Below the pieces are notes generated by a model that was not told the origin of the DNA, searched no databases, and was given only the letters and a program-made list of their open reading frames with translations. Of a stretch of DNA of 64,000 nt, positions 41,774 through 51,796 are shown piece after piece (position 1 is the stretch's first letter; every line of letters starts with the position of its first letter). The stretch covers positions 39,544 to 103,543 of the forward strand of contig NZ_AXAC01000012.1 of NCBI RefSeq assembly GCF_000472665.1, in the 5' to 3' direction. This DNA comes from Acetobacterium malicum subsp. dehalogenans DSM 11527 (GTDB taxonomy: Bacteria > Bacillota > Clostridia > Eubacteriales > Eubacteriaceae). Position numbers and translations under genes: made by a program.

Positions 41774-43927
41774 CTATATAATCATGGTTAAACTGATCCG
41801 TTTTCGTTTCTGATCGACAGCCAGCACCTTAACGGTTACCACATCCCCCAGTGACACCGCTTCTGACGGGTGTTTGATATAACGATCGGTAATTTGCGAA
41901 ATATGCACCAGCCCGTCCTGATGGACACCGATATCAACAAAAGCGCCAAAATCAATGACATTCCGAACCGTGCCGATCAGCTCCATATCCACTTCCAAAT
42001 CGCTCATCGATAACACGTCGGATCGCAGATGGGGCTTGGGGGCATTCTCCCGGGGATCACGTCCCGGTTTTTTAAGTTCTTTGACAATATCATAAAGAGT
42101 TGGGATGCCGATTTCCAGCTGAGCCGCCATTTCGGAATAGTTCAGATCGTTAAACAAGTCCTGCTGTTCCCGAGTGCCCAGTTTTTCCTTCTTAATTCCT
42201 TTTAGCTTCAGGAGTTTTTCCACGCTTTTGTAGGCCTCCGGGTGAACCCCGGTATTATCGAGAATGTTATCCCCGTCATCGATCCGCAAAAATCCGGCGC
42301 ACTGCTCATAGGCTTTGGCGCCCAGACCTTTGACCTTCATCAGTTCTTTTCGACTTTTTATCGGGCCGACGCTGTTACGATAATCCATTATATTATTGGC
42401 AATGGTTTTATTGACGCCGGCCACGTATTTGAGCAGCGCCACCGAAGCCCGGTTGACGTTAACCCCAACATTATTGACGGCGTCCTCGACCGTTGCTTCC
42501 AGGACCCGCTCCAGTTCTTTCTGATTGACATCATGCTGATACTGACCGACCCCAATGTGTTTGGGGTCGATTTTCACCAGCTCGGACAGCGGATCCTGAA
42601 GCCGCCCGCCAATGGAAATAGCCCCCCGAATCGAAACATTGATGTCCGGGTATTCTTCGGTCCCCAGTTCCGATGCCGAATAAACCGAAGCCCCGGCCTC
42701 ATTCACCACAATGTACTGCACCGGCAGCTTGGTTTTTTTGATAGTTTCGGCAACAAACTGTTCCGACTCCCGGGAGGCGGTGCCGTTGCCGATGGCAATA
42801 ATGTCGACCTGATGGCGTTCAATCAATTCCAGAAATTCTTTTTCCGCTTTTTCGGCCTGACCTTTACCAAAGGTGGGGTAGATGGTGGTGTAATCCAGCA
42901 CCTTTCCAACCTTGTCGAGAATGGCAATTTTGCAGCCGGTTCGAAAGGCGGGGTCAAAACCCATCGTGACCTTTTCTTTAAAGGGCGGTTGGAGCAGCAA
43001 TTTTTTCAGGTTAAGGGCAAACATCTTAATGGCCCCTTCTTCCGCCCGTTCTTTTAAAGCAGTCCGGATTTCCCGCTCGATGGCTGGTGCAATCAACCGG
43101 GTATAGCTGTCTGCTATGGCTTTTAATAAAAAACTGGAGGGCTCGGCTTTAACCAATTCTTTTTTTAGATAGGCTTCAATTTCTTCGCTGGGGGCCAATA
43201 ATTTTACTGACAGGGCTTTCTTCTTTTCACCCCGATTAAGCGCTAAAATCCGGTGATCCTTAATGGTTTTAATCGCTTCGCTATGATCGAAGTACATTTC
43301 CAGTTCCGGGTTTTCCACTTCTTTACCCTTGACCACGGTGGATTTGATTTGTCCCTTATCATAGGTGCACTTTCGGATCACGCCCCGATAACTGCCATTG
43401 TCCGACACGATTTCGGCAATAATATCCATCGCCAATTGCAGGGCTACTGCGGCGCTGTCGACTTCTTTTTCGGCGTCGATATAATGAAGTGCTGCTTCCT
43501 CCAGTTCGGCTTCAGTCAGTTTTTGCTCCAGAATTTTCAGCGCCAATGGCTCTAGTCCTTTTTCCCGGGCCACCGATGCCCGGGTTTTCTTTTTCTGTTT
43601 GTAAGGCAGGTAGAGGTCTTCCACTTCCTGCAGGGTTTGGCTTTTTAAAATGGCGCTTTTTAATTCCGGGGTCAGTTTGCCCTGCTCCTCAATGCTACCG
43701 GTGACCTCTTCGATTCGTTTTTCCAGTTTTCTTAAATATGTTAAACGCACATCCAGATCCCGTAACAGGGCATCACTTAAATTCCCGGTAACCTCTTTCC
43801 GGTATCGGGCAATAAAGGGAATGGTATTTCCGCCATCGATTAAATTGATGGTATCTTCCACCTGCTGCGGGCGTATTGAAAATTCTTTAGCGAGTTGATT
43901 GATTATCTGTTCCACAAAATTCTCCAT
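41774..43927 (-). CDS. tex: Tex-family RNA-binding protein
   Basis: A 717-residue Tex protein with an N-terminal HTH-like region, a YqgF-type RNase-H-fold middle (GFDPAFRTGCKIAILD, about 317-332), then helix-hairpin-helix repeats (ELMKVKGLGAKAYEQCAGFL, about 510-529) and a C-terminal S1 domain (GTVRNVIDFGAFVDIGVHQD, about 641-660). It binds nucleic acids and affects transcription in other bacteria. AGAA-type weak ribosome site upstream. The CarD gene lies about 115 bases downstream. Confidence 0.94.
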   Translation of the reverse strand: MENFVEQIINQLAKEFSIRPQQVEDTINLIDGGNTIPFIARYRKEVTGNLSDALLRDLDVRLTYLRKLEKRIEEVTGSIEEQGKLTPELKSAILKSQTLQEVEDLYLPYKQKKKTRASVAREKGLEPLALKILEQKLTEAELEEAALHYIDAEKEVDSAAVALQLAMDIIAEIVSDNGSYRGVIRKCTYDKGQIKSTVVKGKEVENPELEMYFDHSEAIKTIKDHRILALNRGEKKKALSVKLLAPSEEIEAYLKKELVKAEPSSFLLKAIADSYTRLIAPAIEREIRTALKERAEEGAIKMFALNLKKLLLQPPFKEKVTMGFDPAFRTGCKIAILDKVGKVLDYTTIYPTFGKGQAEKAEKEFLELIERHQVDIIAIGNGTASRESEQFVAETIKKTKLPVQYIVVNEAGASVYSASELGTEEYPDINVSIRGAISIGGRLQDPLSELVKIDPKHIGVGQYQHDVNQKELERVLEATVEDAVNNVGVNVNRASVALLKYVAGVNKTIANNIMDYRNSVGPIKSRKELMKVKGLGAKAYEQCAGFLRIDDGDNILDNTGVHPEAYKSVEKLLKLKGIKKEKLGTREQQDLFNDLNYSEMAAQLEIGIPTLYDIVKELKKPGRDPRENAPKPHLRSDVLSMSDLEVDMELIGTVRNVIDFGAFVDIGVHQDGLVHISQITDRYIKHPSEAVSLGDVVTVKVLAVDQKRKRISLTMII

Positions 43928-44051
43928 TTCTTACTTTAATAAATTGAGCGTCGGGGTTTTAATTTCCAAAGATTAGTTTAACATTTTTTTGATATAATCA
44001 CAAACCATCCCTGAAAATCAAATGAGTAATACAAAACCAGCCGCCGTTTGA

Positions 44052-44080
44052 TTGTATAAAAAATCGGTTCATGGTAGAAT
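44052..44080 (+). promoter_or_regulatory. sigma-A promoter of the DegV gene
   Basis: TTGTAT (44052-44057), 17 bases, then TAGAAT (44075-44080), about 34 bases upstream of the ATG. Confidence 0.55.
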
Positions 44081-44113
44081 ATTCTGTACTAAACGAAAAG
44101 GAGCAACACCTTA

Positions 44114-45001
44114 ATGGCTATAAAATTTATTGTGGATTCCATGTGTGATACCAACAGTGACATTCTGAATCGCTATGATTTTGATATATTACCCTTTCCC
44201 GTAACCCTCGATAATAAAACCTACTTCGATGGCATTAACATCACCCCCGAAATGGTCGTGGATTTTGTCAATAATAACAGTAAACTCTTTCCCAAAACCG
44301 CTCAGATCCAGCCTCTGGATATAACCAACACGATTGAAAAACACCTTAAGAATGGTGACGATGTTATTTATCTGGTGCTTTCCTCAAAACTTTCCGGCAC
44401 CTACCAGACCGCCCGGCTGCTGGCCCGGGATTTGCTGGAAAAATACCCCGATCGTAAGGTATCCATCGTCGATTCACTTTCGGCTACCACTGGTTCGGCC
44501 CTGATTCTTTATCAGGGACTGAAGCTCAACAAGCTTAACCGTCCCTATGAAGAAATTGTCGAAACGATGACCTTTCTGGCCCAGCACGCCCAGATCTTTT
44601 TTCTGGTCGGCGATATCAAATGGCTGGCTCAGGGCGGTCGGATCAGCCGAAATGCCGCGATGCTTGGCGATATGCTCAAAATCGTGCCGATCCTATACTT
44701 TAAAGACGGCGAGATCCTGGTCTATGAAAAAATCCGTGGTCAGAAAAAAGCCTTAAAAACCCTGTTCGCCATTGTTGAAGAAAAAATGACGAATAAGGAT
44801 CAGGTCCTTGGAATGATCCAGAGTACGGCTCTGGATCTCCAGGATAAGGCCCGGAAATATTTTGAAAAAGAACTGGGCATCAAAAACTTCCTGCTGCCTG
44901 AAAAAGCCGGTTCCACCCTAACCGTTCACATCGGTACTAATTGTCTGGGGATCATGTTTTTTGATGAACTGCCGGATAATTATGTCAATGTGACCCCATA
45001 A
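44114..45001 (+). CDS. DegV family fatty-acid-binding protein
   Basis: A 295-residue DegV protein. It begins IKFIVDSMCDTNSDI and contains SSKLSGTYQTARLLARDL (about 96-113), the fatty-acid head-group region, and a C-terminal strand with TVHIGTNCLGIMF. DegV proteins (FakB-like) hold a fatty acid for phosphorylation by FakA; no fakA is visible here. AAGGAG precedes the ATG. It is transcribed opposite to its neighbours. Confidence 0.92.
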   Translation: MAIKFIVDSMCDTNSDILNRYDFDILPFPVTLDNKTYFDGINITPEMVVDFVNNNSKLFPKTAQIQPLDITNTIEKHLKNGDDVIYLVLSSKLSGTYQTARLLARDLLEKYPDRKVSIVDSLSATTGSALILYQGLKLNKLNRPYEEIVETMTFLAQHAQIFFLVGDIKWLAQGGRISRNAAMLGDMLKIVPILYFKDGEILVYEKIRGQKKALKTLFAIVEEKMTNKDQVLGMIQSTALDLQDKARKYFEKELGIKNFLLPEKAGSTLTVHIGTNCLGIMFFDELPDNYVNVTP

Positions 45002-45030
45002 AATCCGATTATTTTAAGCGGTCATAAAAT

Positions 45031-45064
45031 AAAGCGTCTGGCCGATGAACCGGCCAAACGCTTT
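45031..45064 (+). terminator. terminator of the DegV gene
   Basis: Stem AAAGCGTCTGGCCG / CGGCCAAACGCTTT (one mismatch) with a six-base loop, followed by GTTATTTC. It lies 29 bases after the stop codon and may also serve the converging AIM24 gene. Confidence 0.75.
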
Positions 45065-45092
45065 GTTATTTCAATTGTATTTTATATCCGTT

Positions 45093-45773
45093 CTACCCTC
45101 GTGGCGGCAGGCTTGCAGCCACCAGCTGCACCAATCCGCTCAGTGGCATGGTCTGCAACCAGACCTTACCTGGTCCTTTTAAGGTCGCCAGGAATAAACC
45201 TTCACCGCTTAAAAAGATGTTTTTCATCCCTTTAACCGCCTGAATGTCAAAACTCACTGATTCTTCAAACATCCCGATGTGGCCCTGATCGATTTTCAAT
45301 ACTTCCCCTGCTGCCAGATCGTATTCCATAATCGATCCATCCAATTCAATAAAGGCCGTTCCCGGTCCTGAAATTTTTTGCAGAATAAAGCCTTCACCAC
45401 CAAAAAAGCCAACACCGATATTCTTTTTAAAGTACAGATCCACATCCAGGGTCGATTCACCAGCTAAAAAACTATGCTTTTGACAGATCATTGACTGTCC
45501 TTTTTGTAAGGTTAGTGCTTTGATTTCACCCGGATAGCTGGAACAAAATGAAATTTGACTGTTCCCTCGTTCAGCTGTATAGGTGGTCATGAACAGCGAA
45601 TCGCCGGCCAGCGAACGTCTCAAACCTTTGAGGACTCCACCCTTGGTATTTGTTTCCATGCGAATGTATTCCGACATCCAGGACATCCCGCCAGATTCCG
45701 TAAACATCGATTCCCCATTATCCAGAGTCACCGTCACCACCGGGAGATTGCCTCCCTTGATTTCAAAATTCAT
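45093..45773 (-). CDS. AIM24 (TIGR00266) family protein
   Basis: A 226-residue all-beta protein of the AIM24/TIGR00266 family. GGMSWMSEYIRMETNTKGG (about 28-46), FFGGEGFILQKISGPGTAF (about 119-137) and the C-terminal GLFLATLKGPGKVWLQTMPL (about 191-210) are family landmarks. Function in bacteria is not established. AGGAGGAGAAA precedes the ATG. It converges on the degV terminator. Confidence 0.85.
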   Translation of the reverse strand: MNFEIKGGNLPVVTVTLDNGESMFTESGGMSWMSEYIRMETNTKGGVLKGLRRSLAGDSLFMTTYTAERGNSQISFCSSYPGEIKALTLQKGQSMICQKHSFLAGESTLDVDLYFKKNIGVGFFGGEGFILQKISGPGTAFIELDGSIMEYDLAAGEVLKIDQGHIGMFEESVSFDIQAVKGMKNIFLSGEGLFLATLKGPGKVWLQTMPLSGLVQLVAASLPPRG

Positions 45774-45805
45774 TTTCTCCTCCTCATTTTATGTTGATAT
45801 ACAAA

Positions 45806-45852
45806 AATCGCCAATTGATGGATATCTACCCCAAAATTGGCGATTTATTTTG
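45806..45852 (-). terminator. terminator of the aconitase gene
   Basis: AAATCGCCAATT on the left pairs with AATTGGCGATTT on the right, with a loop of about 18 bases. On the minus strand it is followed by TTTTGTATA. It lies about ten bases after the aconitase stop. Confidence 0.75.
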
Positions 45853-45862
45853 TTTTATCTGA

Positions 45863-47785
45863 CTATTTTTTTAATTTGATCAGGTTGATCAGTCCACCAG
45901 CCAACAGCATTTCTTTTTGCCGTTCAGATACTTCCAGTAGCATTGTATAGGTTAAGCCTTTGGTCTTATTAACCAGCTTAGCCTGACCCGATTTAACCGC
46001 TTCCAGAGCATTCTCGATAATCAGTTCATCATTCAGTTCGATGGTGTCATAATCGGCTTCAGTTTCGAATACCAGTGGCAGAATCCCGTTATTGATCAGA
46101 TTATTCTTATGAATCCGGGCAAAGGATTTAACCGCTACCCCTTTGATACCCAGATAAACCGGTGCCAGCGCCGCATGCTCACGGCTGGAACCCTGACCAT
46201 AGTTGGATCCGCCAACAATAAAGCCGCCGCCGTTATCCAGGGCCCGTTGTGGGAATTCCGCATCACAGGGTGCCAGACAATAGTTTGACAGGTAGGGAAT
46301 ATTGGAACGGTAGGGCAGTAGCTTGGCGTTGGAAGGCATGATGTGGTCAGTGGTGATGTTATCTTCGACGACAATCAGTGCCTTGCCAGCGACGGTATTT
46401 TCCAGTGGTTTGGTGGCCGGGAAAGGTTTGATGTTAGGTCCTTTGACAACTTCCACTGTGGTACCTTCCGGGGCTGGGGCCATCACCATCGTGTCGTTGA
46501 GTAAAAAGTTATCCGGCATCACAATTTCCGGCAGATCAAGCTTGCCTAACGGATTGGTCAGCACCCCTGCCAGGGCAGAAATAGCTGCTGCTTCGGGGCT
46601 TAACAGATAGACATCGGCCGATGGCGTTCCCGAACGACCAAAAAAGTTCCGGTTGAAGGTTCGCAGTGACACGGCATCGGTGGAAGGCGCCTGACCCATC
46701 CCGATACAGGGACCGCAGCCGCATTCCAGCACCCGGGCGCCAGCGTTTAGCAGATCAGCCAAAGCACCATTTTCAGCGAGCATCGTTAATACCTGTTTTG
46801 ATCCTGGGGCAATCACCAGGGAAACATTTTCAGCCACGGTTTTGCCTTTAACGATGGCGGCCACCTTCATCAGATCCAACCACGATGAATTGGTACAGCT
46901 GCCAATGGCCACCTGATTAACGACCAGACCTTCGATCTCCGAAATTTTTACCACCTTGTCGGGACTGTGGGGACAGGCCGTTAATGGTTCCAACACATCC
47001 ATATCAACTTTAACCACTTCGTCATAGACAGCATCAGCATCGGCAGACAGTTCAATGTAATCTGTACCTCTGCCCTGGGCTTCCAAAAATACTCTCGTCA
47101 TTTCATCCGATGGAAAAACCGAGGTCGTTGCCCCCAGCTCGGCACCCATATTGGTAATCGTCGCCCGTTCGGGAACCGTCAGGGTTTTGACCCCCTCGCC
47201 AGTGTATTCAAAAACCTTGTTGACGCCGCCTTTGACAGTACATTGGCGCAACACTTCCAGAATGACATCCTTGGAGGATACCCCAGTGCGCAGTTTGCCA
47301 GTTAATTCAACCTTAACCACTTTAGGCATGGTGATATAGTACGGGTCGCCGGCCATGGCTACAGCCACGTCCAGACCGCCGGCACCAATAGCCAGCATAC
47401 CGATGCCGCCGCCGGTAGGGGTATGACTGTCTGATCCCAATAGGGTATCACCCGGCACACCAAAGCGTTCAATCTGAACCTGGTGGCAAATGCCATTGCC
47501 CGGTTTAGAATAAAAGACGCCGTGTTTTTTGGCAACGCTTTGGATATAGCGGTGATCATCCATGTTTTCCGGACCTTCCTGAAGCATGTTGTGATCAATA
47601 TAGGCCAGGGATTTCTTTGTTTTAACCCGCGGCACCTCCATTGCTTCAAACTGCAAATAGGCCATCGTTCCGGTGGAATCCTGGGTCAGGGTCTGATCGA
47701 TGCGAATTCCAATTTCTTCGCCTTTGACCATTTCTCCCACTACAAGGTGTGCCGCAATAATCTTCTCTGTTAATGTTTTTCCCAT
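45863..47785 (-). CDS. acnA: aconitate hydratase
   Basis: A 640-residue monomeric aconitase of the clostridial length class. The [4Fe-4S] cysteines are in AIGSCTNSSWLD (about 297-308) and ECGCGPCIGMGQAP (about 357-370). HTPTGGGIGMLAIGAGG (about 121-137) and SSREHAALAP in the swivel domain (about 538-547) complete the active site. It interconverts citrate and isocitrate, a step an acetogen uses mainly for glutamate synthesis. The start is supported by AGGAAA upstream. Homoaconitase is a less likely alternative. Confidence 0.9.
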   Translation of the reverse strand: MGKTLTEKIIAAHLVVGEMVKGEEIGIRIDQTLTQDSTGTMAYLQFEAMEVPRVKTKKSLAYIDHNMLQEGPENMDDHRYIQSVAKKHGVFYSKPGNGICHQVQIERFGVPGDTLLGSDSHTPTGGGIGMLAIGAGGLDVAVAMAGDPYYITMPKVVKVELTGKLRTGVSSKDVILEVLRQCTVKGGVNKVFEYTGEGVKTLTVPERATITNMGAELGATTSVFPSDEMTRVFLEAQGRGTDYIELSADADAVYDEVVKVDMDVLEPLTACPHSPDKVVKISEIEGLVVNQVAIGSCTNSSWLDLMKVAAIVKGKTVAENVSLVIAPGSKQVLTMLAENGALADLLNAGARVLECGCGPCIGMGQAPSTDAVSLRTFNRNFFGRSGTPSADVYLLSPEAAAISALAGVLTNPLGKLDLPEIVMPDNFLLNDTMVMAPAPEGTTVEVVKGPNIKPFPATKPLENTVAGKALIVVEDNITTDHIMPSNAKLLPYRSNIPYLSNYCLAPCDAEFPQRALDNGGGFIVGGSNYGQGSSREHAALAPVYLGIKGVAVKSFARIHKNNLINNGILPLVFETEADYDTIELNDELIIENALEAVKSGQAKLVNKTKGLTYTMLLEVSERQKEMLLAGGLINLIKLKK

Positions 47786-47995
47786 TTAATTTACTATTTC
47801 CTTTCGATACTGCTATTTTCCTGATTTTCTCGGTGTGATTTGATTATACTTATAAATCATGATTGGTTTATTATACCATCTTTTTTCGCAACTTTCCATT
47901 TTTTTACTTTAGCGGTTCCACTTCAATTTAAACCGAAACTATGTTATACTGAGGCTCAATTAACTCAATTGTCGCAAGTGGATGTGGAGGGGATC

Positions 47996-48847
47996 ATGAC
48001 TTTTCTAAAATGCTTCAGCCGCTTTTTATATGCTCAGGGAAGAAAAAACAACATCATCAATCTTTCAGCTCAGATGTCCTACCGGACGCTGTCAGCATTT
48101 ATTCCTTTTTTGATGTTGCTTTATAATTTCATCAACTGGTTTTCTGCCGGTGTGAATGAAACGTTGGTTTTTGTGCTTTCAAAAATACTACCTCAGTCGA
48201 TCATGGATTACGTTAATCTAGCGATGGAAAATGCCAATACCATTTCTTTTTCATTGGGGACCAATCTGATCCTTGGTTTTTTTATTTTGTATGTCTCGGT
48301 TTCCGCCATGCATTCGCTGATCACTTCATTAAACCGCATCTTCGGACAGGAAGAAACCCGGGGCATTATCGCGCTCTGGATCCAATCCATTCTTTATCTG
48401 TTTTTGTTTCTGCTGATTATCTTTTTTACGGTTTTTTTCTATCTGTTCGGGGAGAAACTGCTCGCCTTTATTTTTAGCGCCTTAAATTTATCCGAGTTTT
48501 TTGCTATTTTCATCATTCTTTTTACGCTACTTTATATCATTATTGTACCCACCCTTATTTTTACCCTGATCTATATGTACGCCCCCAAGAACCATCTTGG
48601 TTTTTTTGAAGCCCTTCCGGGTGGTGCTTTTGTCAGCATCAGCTGGTTTATGATCCTTTTTCTATATGCCTTATTTGCCAACGCGGCCCTGGATTTCAGC
48701 ACCTTTTTCTTTAATCTGCAAGGGCCCTTCTCGCTGTTTTTCGTGGTCTATCTGATCTGTTTTACCCTCACCCTGGGCGGCGTCGTCAATCTTTATGGAG
48801 CTGAGCAATCACTAGTGAAAAAAGAACCCCGGGAGGCTGGAAAATGA
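47996..48847 (+). CDS. YihY/BrkB-family membrane protein 1
   Basis: A 283-residue protein with about six membrane segments, of the YihY/UPF0761 family. Landmarks are LSAQMSYRTLSAFIPFLMLL near the N-terminus and a conserved glycine-rich segment NHLGFFEALPGGAF near residue 200. Function is unclear; the old RNase BN label is not supported. A long upstream frame extends to 47840, but GGAGGGGATC precedes the ATG at 47996. The ATGA junction with the next gene shows coupling. Confidence 0.82.
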   Translation: MTFLKCFSRFLYAQGRKNNIINLSAQMSYRTLSAFIPFLMLLYNFINWFSAGVNETLVFVLSKILPQSIMDYVNLAMENANTISFSLGTNLILGFFILYVSVSAMHSLITSLNRIFGQEETRGIIALWIQSILYLFLFLLIIFFTVFFYLFGEKLLAFIFSALNLSEFFAIFIILFTLLYIIIVPTLIFTLIYMYAPKNHLGFFEALPGGAFVSISWFMILFLYALFANAALDFSTFFFNLQGPFSLFFVVYLICFTLTLGGVVNLYGAEQSLVKKEPREAGK

Positions 48848-49698
48848 TTGAACGGATAATGAATTTGAAAATTGTCAAGCTGCTCTTCTTTTTGATGGAA
48901 GATTTTGAAGAAACCGATTTTTCTGGAATCTGCACCCAGATGTCTTTTTACCTGTTACTGGCTTTTTTTCCGTTGTTGCTCTTTCTGATTTCATTTATCG
49001 GGAATTTTATCAAACCCTTTGAGACCTATCTCTACGATATTTTAAAAACATTTTTGCCTAATCTTTCCTATGAATATGTGACTGGCTTATTGGACAGCAT
49101 CATCAGTCAGGTTTCCGGTTCCAATTACGGTCTGATCCTGGTCGCCTTTTTCTTTTCATCCCTGGCCACCAGAGCCATTATGATTGGCATCAACCAGACT
49201 TATGGTCGTGAAGAAAGCCGGACCCTGAGAGAAATCTGGTTTTATTCTTTTCTGTTTACGATCCTGTTTGCCCTGGCCATTTTATTAATTGCGGTTGCCT
49301 ATATTTTCAGTGCTGATGTCGGTACTGTTATTTTTCAGAAAATCGGGCTATATACATATTATTATCCCGTCCTGAGTTTTTTTGCGGTTGCTTTTTCATG
49401 GATTGTGTCAACCCTCATTTTTAATATGATCTACGTGATGGCACCCGCTCAACCGTTAAAATTTAAAAGTGGACTTCCCGGTGCGCTATTTGCAACCCTG
49501 GGACTTAATATTGCTTTTCGAATTTTCACCTTATTTATTAATCATTCTACAAAATACAGCACCCTTTATGGTAGCCTGGGCGGACTTTTTGCCCTGATGG
49601 TGGCGATTTACTTTATCTGTGTGATTTTAAATCTGGGCGGAAAGATCAATCTGTATTGGTCTCTATATCAGGACAAAGAATTCTCATTTAAGTTATAG
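48844..49698 (+). CDS. YihY/BrkB-family membrane protein 2
   Basis: A 284-residue relative of the preceding gene: CTQMSFYLLLAFFPLLLFL near residue 30-48 and LKFKSGLPGALFATLGLN near 210. The gene overlaps the first by four bases (ATGA). The two proteins share layout but are clearly diverged, so they may form a heteromeric membrane complex. Function unknown. Confidence 0.82.
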   Translation: MIERIMNLKIVKLLFFLMEDFEETDFSGICTQMSFYLLLAFFPLLLFLISFIGNFIKPFETYLYDILKTFLPNLSYEYVTGLLDSIISQVSGSNYGLILVAFFFSSLATRAIMIGINQTYGREESRTLREIWFYSFLFTILFALAILLIAVAYIFSADVGTVIFQKIGLYTYYYPVLSFFAVAFSWIVSTLIFNMIYVMAPAQPLKFKSGLPGALFATLGLNIAFRIFTLFINHSTKYSTLYGSLGGLFALMVAIYFICVILNLGGKINLYWSLYQDKEFSFKL

Positions 49699-49834
49699 GT
49701 GTTACACTTTGCATGAAATTGTTAAAAAGATTTTACTTTGTTTAAAAAGATGCACTATCAATATCAAAGGATTGTGATAAAATGTTAGGTGTATCAGCAC
49801 TCGATTCCAACCAAATTGAAAGGACACGACCATC

Positions 49835-51757
49835 ATGAATAAAATCAATGACCATACAGATTTAGCCAATAACAGGCGTTTTCTCAGTTACCAATATTTT
49901 GGTGCCCATCTCAATGAAAAAGGGGTCACTTTTCGGGTCTGGGCGCCTAATGCTCTGGGTGTTGCCGTTGTCGGCGATTTCAATGGCTGGAACATCCATG
50001 ATCATCCCATGAGTCCAGTTTCAGGCCGCCATGGGATCTGGGAACTTTTTATCCCGGCACTATCGCAGGGCCAGCTTTACAAATATGCGGTTCGCCAGCA
50101 GGATGGTGAAATAGCCTATAAGGCTGATCCCTACGGTTTTTACAGCGAAGTTAAGCCCAAAACAGCTTCGATTATCTGGACCCTTGAAGGCTATGACTGG
50201 CAGGATGAAAACTGGTGCAAAAAAAGAACCGAAACCGATTGGCTAAAAATGCCGATAAATATTTATGAAGCCCATCTGGGCAGCTGGAAGCGCAATGAAC
50301 AAGGGGATTACCTGAGCTACCATGAACTGGCCGATCAGCTGGTACCCTATCTGGTGGAAATGCATTATACCCACATTGAACTGATGCCGATCATGGAACA
50401 TCCCTTTGATGGTTCCTGGGGTTATCAGCTGACCGGCTATTACGCTGCCACCAGCCGCTACGGTGATCCCCAGGGACTGATGCATTTCATCGATTGCTGC
50501 CATCAGGCCGGTATTGGTGTAATTCTGGATTGGGTGCCCGGTCACTTCTGTAAAGATGATCAGGGGCTACGACATTTTGACGGTACCAGTCAATACGAGT
50601 TTTCTGAACACCAGCAATGGGGCACGATGGTCTTTGATTATGGCAAACCGGAAGTCCTTGATTTTCTCATCTCCAATGCCCACTTCTGGTTTGACTGCTA
50701 CCATATCGATGGCCTGCGCATCGATGGGGTGGCCAGCATGATTGAGCTGAACCACGGCCTCGATGGTGAACCCTTTCACAATACTCAGGGGGGTACCGAT
50801 CGCCTGGAAGCGCTGGCCTTTCTGCGGGAATTGAATACGATTATTTTCCGAGATTTCCCCTTTGCCATCATGTCAGCCGAAGATTCCACCTCCTATCCGA
50901 TGGTCACCTGGCCAGTGGATAAGGGCGGACTTGGCTTTAATTTGAAGTGGGACATGGGCTGGATGCACGATACCCTGGATTATATGAAAACTGATCCGAT
51001 GTTTCGGAATCGCTTCCATAATCTGTTAACCTTTTCAATGGCCTATGCCTTCAACGAAAATTTCATCCTGCCGCTTTCTCATGACGAAGTGGTTCACAGC
51101 AAACGAACCATCCTGGACAAAATGTTTGGGGATTATAATATGAAATTTGATCAGTTTCGCATCCTCTTCGGGTATTTAATGACCCACCCGGGTAAAAAGT
51201 TGTCGTTTATGGGAAATGAATTTGCCCCCTTCCTGGAATGGCGGGTGGACGAATCGCTGGAATGGTTTTTGCTCAATTATCAAAAGCATCAGGAGATTCA
51301 TACTTATATCAAGGATCTCAATAAGTTCTATCGTAAAGAAAAAGCACTCTGGAGCGATGACCATAGCTGGGCCGGCTTTGAATGGCTGGAACCAAATAAC
51401 AGCGAACAGAGCATTCTGATTTTTAAACGCCTTGGTTCAACGGAAAAGGATACCCTGATTACCATCATCAACTTTTGTCCGCTTAGCTATAATGATTATC
51501 AGATTGGCGTTCCTGCCCCGGGTAATTACCGGCTGGCCTTCAATTCCGATGACCGCAGCTATGGCGGTAGCGGTTTTACTATGAAAAAAACCATGAAGGC
51601 TCAAACCAGTCCCCTCCATGGGCAGGACTATTCGGTTTCAATCAATATTCCCCCCTCATCGGTAATTGTCTTGAAGGGTATTGTTCCCCGGGCAAAAGCC
51701 AATACGAAACCGGAACCGGCTAAAAAAACAAAAGCCAAAAATAAATCACACGATTAA
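49835..51757 (+). CDS. glgB: 1,4-alpha-glucan branching enzyme
   Basis: A 640-residue GH13 enzyme. N-terminal CBM48 (FRVWAPNALGVAVVGDFNGW, about 29-48); GH13 catalytic set: DWVPGHF (about 233-239), GLRIDGVASM (Asp nucleophile, about 293-302), SAEDSTSYP (Glu acid/base, about 347-355) and LSHDEVVH (about 413-420). It adds alpha-1,6 branches to glycogen. Basic, lysine-rich C-terminus. First gene of the glycogen cluster; AAAGGA precedes the ATG. Confidence 0.96.
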   Translation: MNKINDHTDLANNRRFLSYQYFGAHLNEKGVTFRVWAPNALGVAVVGDFNGWNIHDHPMSPVSGRHGIWELFIPALSQGQLYKYAVRQQDGEIAYKADPYGFYSEVKPKTASIIWTLEGYDWQDENWCKKRTETDWLKMPINIYEAHLGSWKRNEQGDYLSYHELADQLVPYLVEMHYTHIELMPIMEHPFDGSWGYQLTGYYAATSRYGDPQGLMHFIDCCHQAGIGVILDWVPGHFCKDDQGLRHFDGTSQYEFSEHQQWGTMVFDYGKPEVLDFLISNAHFWFDCYHIDGLRIDGVASMIELNHGLDGEPFHNTQGGTDRLEALAFLRELNTIIFRDFPFAIMSAEDSTSYPMVTWPVDKGGLGFNLKWDMGWMHDTLDYMKTDPMFRNRFHNLLTFSMAYAFNENFILPLSHDEVVHSKRTILDKMFGDYNMKFDQFRILFGYLMTHPGKKLSFMGNEFAPFLEWRVDESLEWFLLNYQKHQEIHTYIKDLNKFYRKEKALWSDDHSWAGFEWLEPNNSEQSILIFKRLGSTEKDTLITIINFCPLSYNDYQIGVPAPGNYRLAFNSDDRSYGGSGFTMKKTMKAQTSPLHGQDYSVSINIPPSSVIVLKGIVPRAKANTKPEPAKKTKAKNKSHD

Positions 51758-51796
51758 AAACACTTTATAAAACTAGCTTTGCTGAAAGGAACTACC

